This document shows, in pieces, positions 1 through 7,601 of a DNA stretch of 17,331 bases (position 1 is the first letter of the stretch; each line of letters begins with the position of its first letter). The position numbers and the translations under genes were made by a program. Source of the stretch: CANLBN01 sp047634655 (GTDB lineage: Bacteria; Pseudomonadota; Gammaproteobacteria; Pseudomonadales; Cellvibrionaceae); assembly GCA_047634655.1 (NCBI GenBank), contig JBLIHY010000046.1:1-17331 (forward strand), in the 5' to 3' direction. The notes beneath the pieces are model-generated. The model did not search any database, had not been told where the DNA came from, and saw only the letters and a program-made list of their open reading frames with translations.

Positions 1-1
1 T

Positions 2-532
2 ACTTTTTACGTTGGTAACCTCAAGGGAGTTGGGCGTATTTACCAGCAAACCTTTGTTGATACTTATAGCAAAGTGGCGTTTTGTAAGCTCTATACAACC
101 AAGACGCCAATCACAGCGGCCGATGCCCTTAACGATAGAGTTTTGCCGTTCTTCGAACAGCAGAAGCTGCCCATGCTGCGCATTTTGACAGACCGTGGCA
201 CCGAGTATTGCGGCCGGGTCGATCAACATGATTATCAGTTGTATTTGGCTATCAACGACATTGATCACACCAAGACGAAGGCCATGTCACCGCAGACCAA
301 TGGCATCTGTGAACGCTTCCATAAAACGATATTGAACGAGTTTTATCAGATCACTTTTAGGAAGAAATTGTATGCAACGATGGAGGAACTACAAAAAGAT
401 CTGGACGAATGGATGGCTTATTATAATAATGAGAGAACTCATCAGGGAAAAATGTGCTGTGGGCGAACTCCGGTGGAGACATTGCTTGATGGAAAATCGA
501 TTTGGGCTGAGAAAAATTTAGCTCAAATCTAA
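2..532 (+). CDS. IS481/IS3-family transposase, DDE integrase core, 5'-truncated by window edge
   Basis: This is the catalytic half of a DDE transposase that cuts and joins the insertion sequence ends. The reading frame is open from base 2 to the TAA at 530-532. Visible motifs are GRIYQQTFVDTYSK near the start, the second catalytic Asp in LTDRGTEYCG, and the catalytic Glu in NGICERFHKT, 39 residues apart. The C-terminal YYNNERTHQGKMCCGRTP block is typical of IS481 and IS3 relatives. The first catalytic Asp is expected directly before the TFYVG at the window edge; base 1 is T, which fits a GAT codon, but this is inference. No frameshift or stop is seen in the visible part, so the element may be active. 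The N-terminal helix-turn-helix region is not in the window. Confidence 0.9.
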   Translation, partial: TFYVGNLKGVGRIYQQTFVDTYSKVAFCKLYTTKTPITAADALNDRVLPFFEQQKLPMLRILTDRGTEYCGRVDQHDYQLYLAINDIDHTKTKAMSPQTNGICERFHKTILNEFYQITFRKKLYATMEELQKDLDEWMAYYNNERTHQGKMCCGRTPVETLLDGKSIWAEKNLAQI

Positions 533-561
533 ACTGACAGATACCATTTAAAAACGGGTAA

Positions 562-588
562 CTGTCAGATCAAGTCTGAGCTACTACA
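562..588. repeat. Probable right terminal inverted repeat of the insertion sequence
   Basis: The stretch from ctgtcag (562-568) to ctactaca (581-588) follows the transposase stop by 29 bp and looks like the outer end of an IS481-type element. A copy of ctgacag at 534-540 is the exact reverse complement of ctgtcag at 562-568, so the tail can also form a 7-bp hairpin. Only a comparison with the left end, outside this window, can confirm the boundary. Confidence 0.55.
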
Positions 589-640
589 TTTAATAGGATG
601 GATATATTTCATATATACGCTACACCATCATAAGAAAGAA

Positions 641-3367
641 CTACATTATTATCTGTCTTGGATCATTTTTCGCTCTCTCGATTTGACGAGGCTTGCGATC
701 AATTCCCGCTTTAGTTTCAGTGTTGAGTGGTTCACCTTGGAAGCTGTTGAGCTTTTTGGTTTCAATATCAACTTTTTCAGTGGACTTAGGCGCTAAGCGA
801 GGATCATTTTTCGCTCTTTCAATTTGTCGAGATTCGCGATCCACGCTGGCTCTGCTTTCAGTGTTGAGTGATTCACCCTGAAAGCTGTTTAGCCCTTGGG
901 TTTCAATGTCAACGCTCTCGACGGGTTTGGGCATTGAGCGAGGGTCATTTACTGCCCGAGAGTAAGTTATCTCCAGTTTCTTAACGTTCGCCAGTGTTTC
1001 GATTACTTCTGGATCAGGTGCCCTGGCAGCAGTAGATATCTTAGGTTTATTCTCGGTAACCGCCGGTGTTTTGCTCGCTGGACCTGCAGCTGTGTTAGAG
1101 CTTTCTGTAGTCACTAGGGTCTTCTCTGTAGCCACTAGGGTCTTCTCTGTAGCCGTAGCAACCACCTGATCGACGTTTTCCGTTGAAGTTAACGAATTAA
1201 TCTTAGATTTTGCTGCGCCCACCACTTCTGCCGACTCGGTAATGGTTGCGCTTTCATCTACTTTGGGAGAACTGTGCTCTGTCGATTTTACCTTGGTGGC
1301 CTGAGGTGTGCTGGAAGGCGCCTGTGTTGCTTGATTGTCGATGGAATTAACGGTTGGGCAATTTTCTTCTTGAGATGGCCGCCTGGTCCGCCGACGTTTT
1401 TGATTGCGTGGTTTGCGGTCACTAGGGCGTTGCTCGGGTAAATCCTTTTCAGTTTCTTGAGTATTTTCCGCTATCTCATTTGCCAGTGGCTTGTTCTTTT
1501 CAACCTGTGTGGCTTTGCTGGAGTTGCGGTTACCACTCTGTTTGTTGCGGTTGTCGTCACTACTCGATTCCGAGCGTCGGCGTTGATTGCGTCTGTGTTG
1601 ATTGTTGCGGTTTCGTCGTTCAGCATCTCGATTTTCTTTGTGCTTGCCTTCGTTTTTCTCAGGCTTGCTTGGTTTTGGAGAAAATAGAGCTATAAACGCC
1701 TTGAACCACTTGGCAAGTAAACCAGGGCTGGCTTTACTCTTAGCAATAACCGCAGGCACGGGTGGTTGAGAAGGTGGTAGTTGTTGAACTGCGGGTTTGG
1801 ACATAGGCGCTGGCTTCTCCGTTTCCAATAGCAAGTTGTCGTCCGTCTGAGCCCCAACAATACGATAGCTGGTTTCAAATCCTTCGTTGCTATCATCGCG
1901 CAGGCGTTGAACTTCGTAGTGAGGTGTAACCATGTCCTGGTTAGGCACGATCAATATTCGGGCATTACTGCGCATTTCTATATTTGCAATGGTCTTGCGT
2001 TTTTCGTTGAGCAGATAAGTGGCCACTTTGACGGGAGTGATCGCTCGGATCTCGGCGCTACGCTCTTTTTGCGCTTCTTCCTCAACCAGCCGCAGTATTG
2101 ACAAAGCGATGGATTTCGTTGATCGAATAGTGCCTTGGCCACTACACCTTGGGCAAATTTTAGATGTGGTTTCACCAAGCGATGGCCGTAAGCGCTGGCG
2201 AGACATTTCCAACAAACCAAAGCGAGATATGCGACCCACCTGTACTCTTGCGCGGTCTATCTCCAGGGCTTTGTTCATGCGCTGCTCGACGGCGCGCTGG
2301 TTACGCACGGGCTGCATGTCAATAAAGTCTATAACTACAAGGCCGCCCATATCGCGCAAGCGCAGTTGTCGAGCAATTTCATCAGCAGCTTCGAGATTGG
2401 TTTGCAAAGCAGTTTCTTCGATATCTCCACCTTTCGTTGCACGCGAAGAGTTGATATCAATTGATATCAATGCTTCGGTAACGTCAATGACTATGGAGCC
2501 ACCAGAAGGCAGTTTTACTTCGCGTTCAAAGGCGGTTTCGATTTGCCCTTCAATTTGGTAGCGACTGAAGAGAGAGGTGTTTTCATCCTCGTAAAACTTA
2601 ACTTTATCGTGGTCGTTAGGCATCACTTGTTGCACGAATGTCGCTGCCAGTTCATAACTTGCCTTGTGGTCGACTATGACCTCACCGACATCTGGCCGCA
2701 TGTAATCGCGAATCGCACGTATGATGACGTTGCTTTCTTGAAATAGGAAGGTGGGCGCTTTGGTTTTATCTGCTTCCTCTTTTATAGAGTTCCAAAGTTG
2801 GACCAGATAATTTAAATCCCACTGCAGTTCCTCTGTTGTACGGCCAATACCAGCGGTGCGTACGATAACGCTCATGCCTTTGGAAATATCGAGTTCAGCT
2901 AGAGCGTTGCGCAATTGGCTGCGTTCATCGCCCTCTATACGGCGAGAGATCCCACCGCCGCGGGGATTGTTGGGCATCAAAACCATGTAACGGCCCGCTA
3001 AGCTGATAAAGCTGGTTAGCGCAGCGCCTTTATTGCCTCGCTCTTCTTTATCTATTTGAACGAGGATTTCTGTTCCTTCAGCGATCACGTCCTTGATTCT
3101 GAGCTTTCCCTCGGCATCTCTGGATCGTTCCGTGAAATATTCGCGTGCAATTTCTTTGAGGGGAAGGAAACCGTGACGTTCAGCGCCATAATCTATAAAA
3201 GCGGCTTCTAGGCTGGGCTCAATACGAGTGATTTTACCCTTGTAGATATTCGCTTTTTTTTGTTCGCGGTGGCGATTTTCAATATCGAGGTCGTAGAGCC
3301 ATTGGCCATCGACTAGGGCAACACGCACTTCTTCGGGTTGCGTGGCATTGATGAGCATTCTTTTCAT
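641..3367 (-). CDS. rne: Ribonuclease E, degradosome scaffold endonuclease
   Basis: RNase E is the essential endonuclease that starts mRNA decay and processes rRNA and tRNA at the inner membrane. The 908-residue protein begins MKRMLINATQ, as in Escherichia coli. The catalytic half shows an S1 domain (about 36-120), the metal-binding Asp residues D304 (SIDIN) and D347 (VIDFIDM), and the zinc-link CPRC at 405-408. The C-terminal half is low complexity. It has an amphipathic helix at about 548-563 (GLLAKWFKAFIALF), probably the membrane-targeting segment; Arg-rich RNA-binding stretches near 580-600 and 650-670; a 7-residue repeat ATEKTLV; and two 47-residue tandem repeats at the end bearing NDPR motifs. 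A Shine-Dalgarno-like AGGA lies 12 bases before the ATG. The gene is divergent from rluC, a common arrangement. The C-terminus ends soon after the last NDPR, close to an insertion sequence. Confidence 0.97.
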   Translation of the reverse strand: MKRMLINATQPEEVRVALVDGQWLYDLDIENRHREQKKANIYKGKITRIEPSLEAAFIDYGAERHGFLPLKEIAREYFTERSRDAEGKLRIKDVIAEGTEILVQIDKEERGNKGAALTSFISLAGRYMVLMPNNPRGGGISRRIEGDERSQLRNALAELDISKGMSVIVRTAGIGRTTEELQWDLNYLVQLWNSIKEEADKTKAPTFLFQESNVIIRAIRDYMRPDVGEVIVDHKASYELAATFVQQVMPNDHDKVKFYEDENTSLFSRYQIEGQIETAFEREVKLPSGGSIVIDVTEALISIDINSSRATKGGDIEETALQTNLEAADEIARQLRLRDMGGLVVIDFIDMQPVRNQRAVEQRMNKALEIDRARVQVGRISRFGLLEMSRQRLRPSLGETTSKICPRCSGQGTIRSTKSIALSILRLVEEEAQKERSAEIRAITPVKVATYLLNEKRKTIANIEMRSNARILIVPNQDMVTPHYEVQRLRDDSNEGFETSYRIVGAQTDDNLLLETEKPAPMSKPAVQQLPPSQPPVPAVIAKSKASPGLLAKWFKAFIALFSPKPSKPEKNEGKHKENRDAERRNRNNQHRRNQRRRSESSSDDNRNKQSGNRNSSKATQVEKNKPLANEIAENTQETEKDLPEQRPSDRKPRNQKRRRTRRPSQEENCPTVNSIDNQATQAPSSTPQATKVKSTEHSSPKVDESATITESAEVVGAAKSKINSLTSTENVDQVVATATEKTLVATEKTLVTTESSNTAAGPASKTPAVTENKPKISTAARAPDPEVIETLANVKKLEITYSRAVNDPRSMPKPVESVDIETQGLNSFQGESLNTESRASVDRESRQIERAKNDPRLAPKSTEKVDIETKKLNSFQGEPLNTETKAGIDRKPRQIERAKNDPRQIIM
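668..949 (-). repeat. Two 141-bp tandem repeats encoding the RNase E C-terminus
   Basis: The units are 809-949 (first in the protein) and 668-808 (second). Each encodes 47 residues that start with NDPR and end with RQIERAK, and a third NDPR follows at 656-667. By hand alignment 33 of 47 residues match between the units, including VDIET, LNSFQGE and RQIERAK. The DNA copies have diverged, so the duplication is not recent, and the conserved blocks suggest both copies are under selection. Confidence 0.85.
1111..1152 (-). repeat. 21-bp direct repeat within rne (two units)
   Basis: The units at 1111-1131 and 1132-1152 differ at one base and encode the 7-residue repeat ATEKTLV in the disordered C-terminal half of RNase E. 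Near-identity suggests a recent slippage duplication in a low-constraint region. Confidence 0.8.
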
Positions 3368-3789
3368 AATCGTTTTGTCCTGAGTTTATAACAAGCAAAA
3401 CGATACGAGAGGATAGGGCAATAGATAAATTAAATAAGAAAAGTTGAGACAGGTTAGGGAGCTGACGAGTGCTTCCAAAAGGTGAGCAAAATCACCGTGC
3501 CCGATTGAAGTTTTGTATAGTGCTCATTTGGGGACCAATAATACAAATCTACAGCACTTACCTACTGACTGATTTTCCGGCAAGTTACGGGCCGACGCCA
3601 GTGAGGCTAGGAATTTATCTCTGTGAAAATCTCATCAAACTCGCCGACATGTGAGTGTATCAACACCACAATTGAGTTATTTAAAATCAGGATCTCATCT
3701 ATTTCTTTCAAATGAACTGCCTAGTGGCAACCCGCTTGTTACGAATTAAATACTAAAATTTTGATGTTTAATTACATTTAACTATCTGA

Positions 3790-3840
3790 TTAATCCAAAA
3801 AAATTTACAATTACCGTGTGCGGTAATGCTTTTGGATCAA
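3790..3840 (-). promoter_or_regulatory. Two-part hairpin, possible rne leader element or attenuator
   Basis: The outer arms 3790-3800 and 3830-3840 pair over 11 positions. On the minus-strand RNA every position pairs, with one G-U; on the plus strand that position is an A-C mismatch. The inner arms 3810-3816 (attaccg) and 3821-3827 (cggtaat) form a perfect 7-bp stem with a 4-base loop. An asymmetric internal loop of 9 against 2 bases joins the two stems. On the minus strand the inner stem is followed within a few bases by a run of seven U, so it could also act as a terminator or attenuator about 425-475 nt upstream of the rne start. Confidence 0.5.
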
Positions 3841-4312
3841 TGCGCTATCACAAGCGTATACGTTGTTTGGCGGATAAACTATCCGATTTTGACTTGTGTT
3901 TAGAAATTTAAAATGGGTTAAAGAGCTATTTTGTTTGTTAGCTGTGGCAATCTATGGTTGCTACCAATAGCATAGCAGTTAAAATTTGTCGATTAATAGT
4001 AGCTTAGATTGTTTTCAATTCATGCTTTTCAAGCACGATCCACAAAATACTTACTCACTATTATTGATGTTGCGAAAAAAATAAAGTTTCAATAATTTGA
4101 GTTATGGTTTGGATTCTGCTCGAGCACCACCGCTGTGCTTATGCTTCCAACGTTATTTACAATCTTGTGCAAAAACCGCACAGCAGCCGCTGATTGTATC
4201 AACAAGCCCTAGGTAGGCGCCACAATATTTTTCTAAACTATTGTTTTTTGCTAGGCCGCCCGTTGCTTCAGATATTTATCTTGTATTATTTCCGTAACAT
4301 TTAACGACCTGC

Positions 4313-4318
4313 TATGAT
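4313..4318 (+). promoter_or_regulatory. Possible -10 box of rluC (TATGAT)
   Basis: TATGAT matches the sigma-70 -10 consensus at five of six positions. The -35 region is poor (about ttccgt at 4290-4295). If used, transcription would start at about 4325, the A of the rluC start codon, giving a leaderless mRNA. Confidence 0.3.
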
Positions 4319-4324
4319 CGCTTC

Positions 4325-5335
4325 ATGAAGCCGCCTCCCCTACAGAAAGATCGCTCTGCCCCTACTGGAATCGGAGTTCAGTGGTTGGAGATAGACGCTG
4401 ATCACGAAGGTCAAAGGATAGATAACTATCTGATCAATCGATTAAAAGGTGCGCCTAGATCACTGATTTACAGGATCTTGCGCAAAGGTGAGGTGCGAGT
4501 TAACAAGGGCAGAATAAAACCGGAATACAGGCTGCATGCCGGAGATCAGGTTCGAGTGCCACCGGTTCGTTTAGGTGTGGGTACACCGGTGCCAAAGCCC
4601 AGCGAGCGACTCCAGCGGCGACTCCAGCACTCGGTATTATATGAAGATGATGATTTGTTGATCGTTAGCAAACCTTCTGGTCTGGCGGTCCACGGGGGCA
4701 GTGGCATTAGTCTAGGTCTGATTGAAAGTTTGCGGCAAATGCGACCAGATAGCACACTGGAATTAATTCATCGGCTGGATCGCGAGACTTCTGGTTGTTT
4801 AATGGTTGCTAAAAACCGTCGCTGTTTGCGCGCCGTACAGGCCCAATTTAGAGAGGGTAAGGTCAACAAGTCATACTGGGCTTTGGCAGCCGGCCGATGG
4901 CCCAATCGGCGACGCGAAGTAAATACGTCTCTACTTAAGGGTCGCTCGAGCAGCGGCGAGTTAATCGTCCGAGCTGTCGAGCCTGGTACTAATGGCGCAA
5001 AATTGTCGTTGACTAAATACCGAGTGTTGCAACGCTACAATGATTCGACTTTGTTGGAAGTAAAGCCTGTCACTGGCCGCACACATCAGATACGGGTGCA
5101 CTGTCAATACTTGGGCCACGCTATTGTTGCCGATGCAAAATATGGAAATCCAGAGATAAATGTGTCTTTTCGAAAATTTGGCCTTAAGCGGCTATTTTTA
5201 CACGCTGCTGGGTTGCAACTGCGGGACCAAAGAGGGCAGCTGTTAGAAGTCAACGCGCCATTAGATGATGATCTGAAATTAGTGCTTGATAATTTGGCAA
5301 GTTCAAACGCTGCAGCTCAGTCTTTAAAAATATGA
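4325..5335 (+). CDS. rluC: 23S rRNA pseudouridine synthase RluC
   Basis: RluC converts three uridines of 23S rRNA (955, 2504 and 2580 in E. coli numbering) to pseudouridine. The 336-residue protein has an N-terminal S4 RNA-binding domain (about 26-85: GQRIDNYLINRLKG, IYRILRKGEVRVN, RIKPEYRL). A pseudouridine synthase domain follows (about 100-290). It has the catalytic motif HRLDRETSG with Asp152, and TGRTHQIRVH later in the domain. The length is close to that of the family, with a slightly longer N-terminus. The ATG at 4325 is the only good in-frame start before the S4 domain; no Shine-Dalgarno sequence precedes it. It is divergent from rne and followed after 90 bases by sppA, probably in one transcript. 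Specificity for the RluC sites rather than those of RluD is inferred from the rne neighbourhood and the IYRILRKGEVRVN motif. Confidence 0.95.
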   Translation: MKPPPLQKDRSAPTGIGVQWLEIDADHEGQRIDNYLINRLKGAPRSLIYRILRKGEVRVNKGRIKPEYRLHAGDQVRVPPVRLGVGTPVPKPSERLQRRLQHSVLYEDDDLLIVSKPSGLAVHGGSGISLGLIESLRQMRPDSTLELIHRLDRETSGCLMVAKNRRCLRAVQAQFREGKVNKSYWALAAGRWPNRRREVNTSLLKGRSSSGELIVRAVEPGTNGAKLSLTKYRVLQRYNDSTLLEVKPVTGRTHQIRVHCQYLGHAIVADAKYGNPEINVSFRKFGLKRLFLHAAGLQLRDQRGQLLEVNAPLDDDLKLVLDNLASSNAAAQSLKI

Positions 5336-5413
5336 CACAGATTTCCCGTCAAGTACTGAATTTGTCCGTAGGGCGCAGTGCCTCGCATTATTCGTATTTT
5401 AAATCGCTTAGTT

Positions 5414-5419
5414 CAGGAG
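5414..5419 (+). promoter_or_regulatory. Shine-Dalgarno sequence that decides the sppA start
   Basis: CAGGAG lies 6 bases before the ATG at 5426. It rules out the upstream GTG at 5378, which has no ribosome site, and makes the ATG at 5420 too close to be used. Confidence 0.7.
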
Positions 5420-5425
5420 ATGATT

Positions 5426-6415
5426 ATGGGTTTGTTTAGCTCAAAACTAAAGATTGATTCCAGCAGTGAGCATCGAGATTGGGAGTTGGTTTCCTCCATT
5501 GCCCAAGATGCACTGAGAGAGCAGAGAAGAGCACGACGCTGGGGTATATTTTTTAAGCTGCTTACTTTTTCTTATTTGACATTTATTATCGTCGGTGTGA
5601 TCACGGAAAGTCAGCAGGTTATCGAAGGGATCACCCCCAGTGAGGCCCATACAGCTGCTGTCGTCGTTCAAGGAACAATTGCGGACGGTGAAGAAGCCAA
5701 CGCCAATGCCCTAATTTCGGGATTGCGTCGAGCATTTGACAATCAGGCTGCCGCTGCCGTCATGATGATTATAAATAGCCCCGGCGGTAGTCCTGTTCAA
5801 GCAGGGTATGTTTACGACGAAGTGCTTCGCTTGAAAGCCAAATATCCAGACAAAAAAGTTTATGCTGTCATTAAAGATATCGGAGCTTCTGGCGCTTATT
5901 ATATTGCGGCGGCAGCCGATGAGATTTATGCAGATAAAGCGAGTCTGGTGGGTTCTATTGGTGTGACAGCATCTAGTTTCGGATTTGTTGATCTGATGGG
6001 AAAGCTAGGTGTTGAGCGCCGCAACTTTACTTCAGGCGAGCATAAATCATTCCTCGACCCGTTTTCGCCTTTGAAAAAAGAAGAAAAACGTTTCTGGGAA
6101 TCCGTACTAAGCAATACCCACCAACAATTCATTGAGGTGGTCAGGGAAGGTCGTGGTCAGCGGCTGGTCGAGACCGAAGATCTATTCAGTGGCCTAATTT
6201 GGAATGGGGAGCAGGCGCTAACTTTGGGGCTGGTAGATGGCCTCGCTAGTCCTGGAACAGTGGCTCGCGAAATTATCGGTGAAGAAAATATTGAAGACTA
6301 TACTCTGAGGTTTTCTCCGCTGGAAGCATTCACCCGTCGTTTCGGCACTTCTGTCGGTGCTGGAATTGCCAAAGCTGTCGGTATTTCCACCGAATCCCCA
6401 GTCGATCTTTTCTAA
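5426..6415 (+). CDS. sppA: Signal peptide peptidase SppA, short S49 form
   Basis: This membrane-bound serine protease of family S49 degrades leftover signal peptides and some membrane proteins. From the ATG at 5426 it has 329 residues. A cytoplasmic N-terminus precedes one membrane segment (about 41-60, FFKLLTFSYLTFIIVGVI), so the catalytic domain faces the periplasm. The nucleophile is Ser155 in DIGASGAYY and the general base is Lys207 in SGEHKSF; their 52-residue spacing matches the Ser-Lys dyad of Bacillus SppA. The NSPGG motif at about 117-121 supports the assignment. This is the short, single-domain form, about half the length of E. coli SppA. It sits 90 bases after rluC. In Pseudomonas a HAD phosphatase gene lies between these two; none is present here. 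No clear terminator is seen after the stop. Confidence 0.92.
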   Translation: MGLFSSKLKIDSSSEHRDWELVSSIAQDALREQRRARRWGIFFKLLTFSYLTFIIVGVITESQQVIEGITPSEAHTAAVVVQGTIADGEEANANALISGLRRAFDNQAAAAVMMIINSPGGSPVQAGYVYDEVLRLKAKYPDKKVYAVIKDIGASGAYYIAAAADEIYADKASLVGSIGVTASSFGFVDLMGKLGVERRNFTSGEHKSFLDPFSPLKKEEKRFWESVLSNTHQQFIEVVREGRGQRLVETEDLFSGLIWNGEQALTLGLVDGLASPGTVAREIIGEENIEDYTLRFSPLEAFTRRFGTSVGAGIAKAVGISTESPVDLF

Positions 6416-6614
6416 ATTTCTTATATCGGCCTGGCATCGGTCTTATGTAGGGAAAGTAGTCTCATTTATGTTGCCCATCCATTTTCAATAAAAGTAAGCA
6501 GTTACTCTTGAACTAAGAATTTTTTATTAAGTTTTTTTTGATGGCTTTTTCTCAGAAAACTAGGTTTGCGTAGCGCTGCTGAACTCTGCTATCTGGCTAA
6601 AATAACAAGGCTCG

Positions 6615-6971
6615 CTAAACAGTAGGGCTATTAAATTTGCGACGATATAACTTCTGAATCGCAAACAGCAATAGATAGACCGATATGACCACTACTGATG
6701 TGCCGAGTAGTTCCTTGGCTGCAGAGATAGCGCCCTCAGTTCCAGAGAATAAGAGTTCTAGTAGGCCTTTTGTCCAAGCAGGTGCTAAGAGGTAGTCATG
6801 AAGGCCCTCAACAGGAGTGGGTAATAGCAATAGTGTCGCCAACAGCAATCGAAGACACTGTCTGGCATAAGTGGGTATGTTGCGAGAGAGATACCAAAAT
6901 ACTCCCATTAGGCTGAGCGCTGAGATTAAGTAAATGGTCCAGGCAATAATATATTCTTGAAAGGTAAACAT
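6615..6971 (-). CDS. Small hypothetical inner-membrane protein
   Basis: I do not recognise this 118-residue protein as a named family. Taking the ATG at 6969-6971 as start, it has three likely membrane segments: about 5-28 (EYIIAWTIYLISALSLMGVFW), 39-53 (LRLLLATLLLLPTPV) and 91-107 (TSVVVISVYLLLFAI). A positively charged tail LYRRK follows the last segment, placing the C-terminus in the cytoplasm. Between the second and third segments is a loop with LLAPAWTKGLLELLF. AAGG lies shortly before this ATG; an upstream TTG at 7004 could add 11 residues but is less likely. It is convergent with sppA and divergent from the tus operon, so it is probably a single-gene unit. Composition and hydrophobic pattern indicate a real gene, but no function can be given. 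Confidence 0.75.
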   Translation of the reverse strand: MFTFQEYIIAWTIYLISALSLMGVFWYLSRNIPTYARQCLRLLLATLLLLPTPVEGLHDYLLAPAWTKGLLELLFSGTEGAISAAKELLGTSVVVISVYLLLFAIQKLYRRKFNSPTV

Positions 6972-7601
6972 CTTGGCCTTAACTAAAGTTTTTTGCTGCG
7001 GCAAAAGCTATCTTACTATTTAATGAAAAAACCTCTCAAGAGGTTTGCCGAGAGACTCCTGCGAACGACACTCTCATATTTCGAATCTTTGAAGGCAGGG
7101 TTCTAAACTCGCTGCATTCCGCTGTGGTTTCTTAATCTGTATGCCTGCGAGCAACGCTGATTATGCAGGGAACAATATTTACAGCGTATCTGAAATTTAA
7201 GGGCGCGCTTTATTCTGACTCATAAACTACGGCCATGCTTTGCCGTCTGGCTCATCGATAAAGGCTACGCTTTGCGTCACGCTGGGATAATACAGTATGA
7301 GCGGCTGAGTTACAGTTTATCTGCTGAAGGTATTAGCATGCTCTGGCGAATGGAAATTGGTATGGATTCGAGAAAATCTTAATAGATGAAGAGACTGGTA
7401 AACTGAAACTTGTAAAGTCATGTGTTAGTAGTGAGTGGCAACGCTTACATTACCAACTTGCCTAGCTGATTATCTCTGAACTAAGCAGCCCCTCGGGAGA
7501 CACGACAGCCTTGCCCAACCTGCTAGGTTGTACAGCTGCAGTGTGCGCTCGATAGAACATAACTGTCTCCGCCCAGGAGTAAATTTTTCTGTGATCCGAT
7601 C
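6972..7601. other. Gene-free region before tusD
   Basis: No convincing gene, tRNA or known RNA is visible in these 630 bases. The region holds a good intrinsic terminator on the minus strand (7026-7046), two imperfect copies of a short motif of the form ggcYaYgctttgc (7231-7243 and 7263-7275), and a 42-base stretch (7181-7222) that resembles 9051-9095 beyond the tus operon. It may contain decayed sequence or a small RNA. The tusD promoter should lie near its right end but no strong sigma-70 site stands out. Confidence 0.6.
7026..7046 (-). terminator. Intrinsic terminator, minus strand, with no obvious gene upstream
   Basis: The arms aaacctct (7029-7036) and agaggttt (7039-7046) form a perfect 8-bp stem around a 2-base loop, or 7 bp with a 4-base loop. 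On the minus strand it runs into six T residues (7026-7031), three of them in the stem. On the plus strand there are only three T residues. It would therefore stop transcription coming from 7050-7600 on the minus strand, where no gene is seen. Confidence 0.6.

Larger units (their letters stand above)
1..588 (+). mobile_element. IS481/IS3-type insertion sequence, 3' part (left end outside window)
   Basis: The element consists of the partial transposase gene plus a short non-coding tail. The probable right terminus is at 562-588, from ctgtcag to ctactaca; read inward this gives tgtagtagctcagac..., a terminal repeat of the TGT-start type typical of IS481-like elements. The left terminus and the target duplication are outside the window, so the exact end and completeness cannot be proved here. 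The element points toward rne, which lies on the opposite strand, and stops about 50 bp from the rne stop codon. Confidence 0.75.
3368..4324. other. Long divergent intergenic region: rne leader and rne/rluC promoters
   Basis: These 957 bases hold no convincing gene. Open frames present, such as 3469-3654, lack a ribosome site and protein-like composition. The region is AT-rich, especially 3650-4100. In enterobacteria rne has a long 5' leader through which RNase E controls its own mRNA; by position this region should hold the equivalent leader on the minus strand. Visible structures are a 5-bp hairpin at 3481-3496 and a larger hairpin at 3790-3840. I could not place an rne promoter with confidence. 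A possible rluC -10 box lies at 4313-4318. Confidence 0.7.

Noticed and set aside
2019..2561. 180-residue open frame opposite rne
   Set aside because: It lies wholly inside the conserved catalytic half of RNase E on the other strand, and its low-quality Ser/Arg-rich translation has no recognisable domain.
3469..3654. 61-residue open frame in the rne/rluC intergenic region
   Set aside because: No Shine-Dalgarno, no protein-like pattern, and it lies antisense to the expected rne leader.
4222..4249. Hairpin acaata...tattgt followed by T residues, as a terminator before rluC
   Set aside because: The stem is only 6 bp and AT-rich, and no plus-strand gene upstream would need it.
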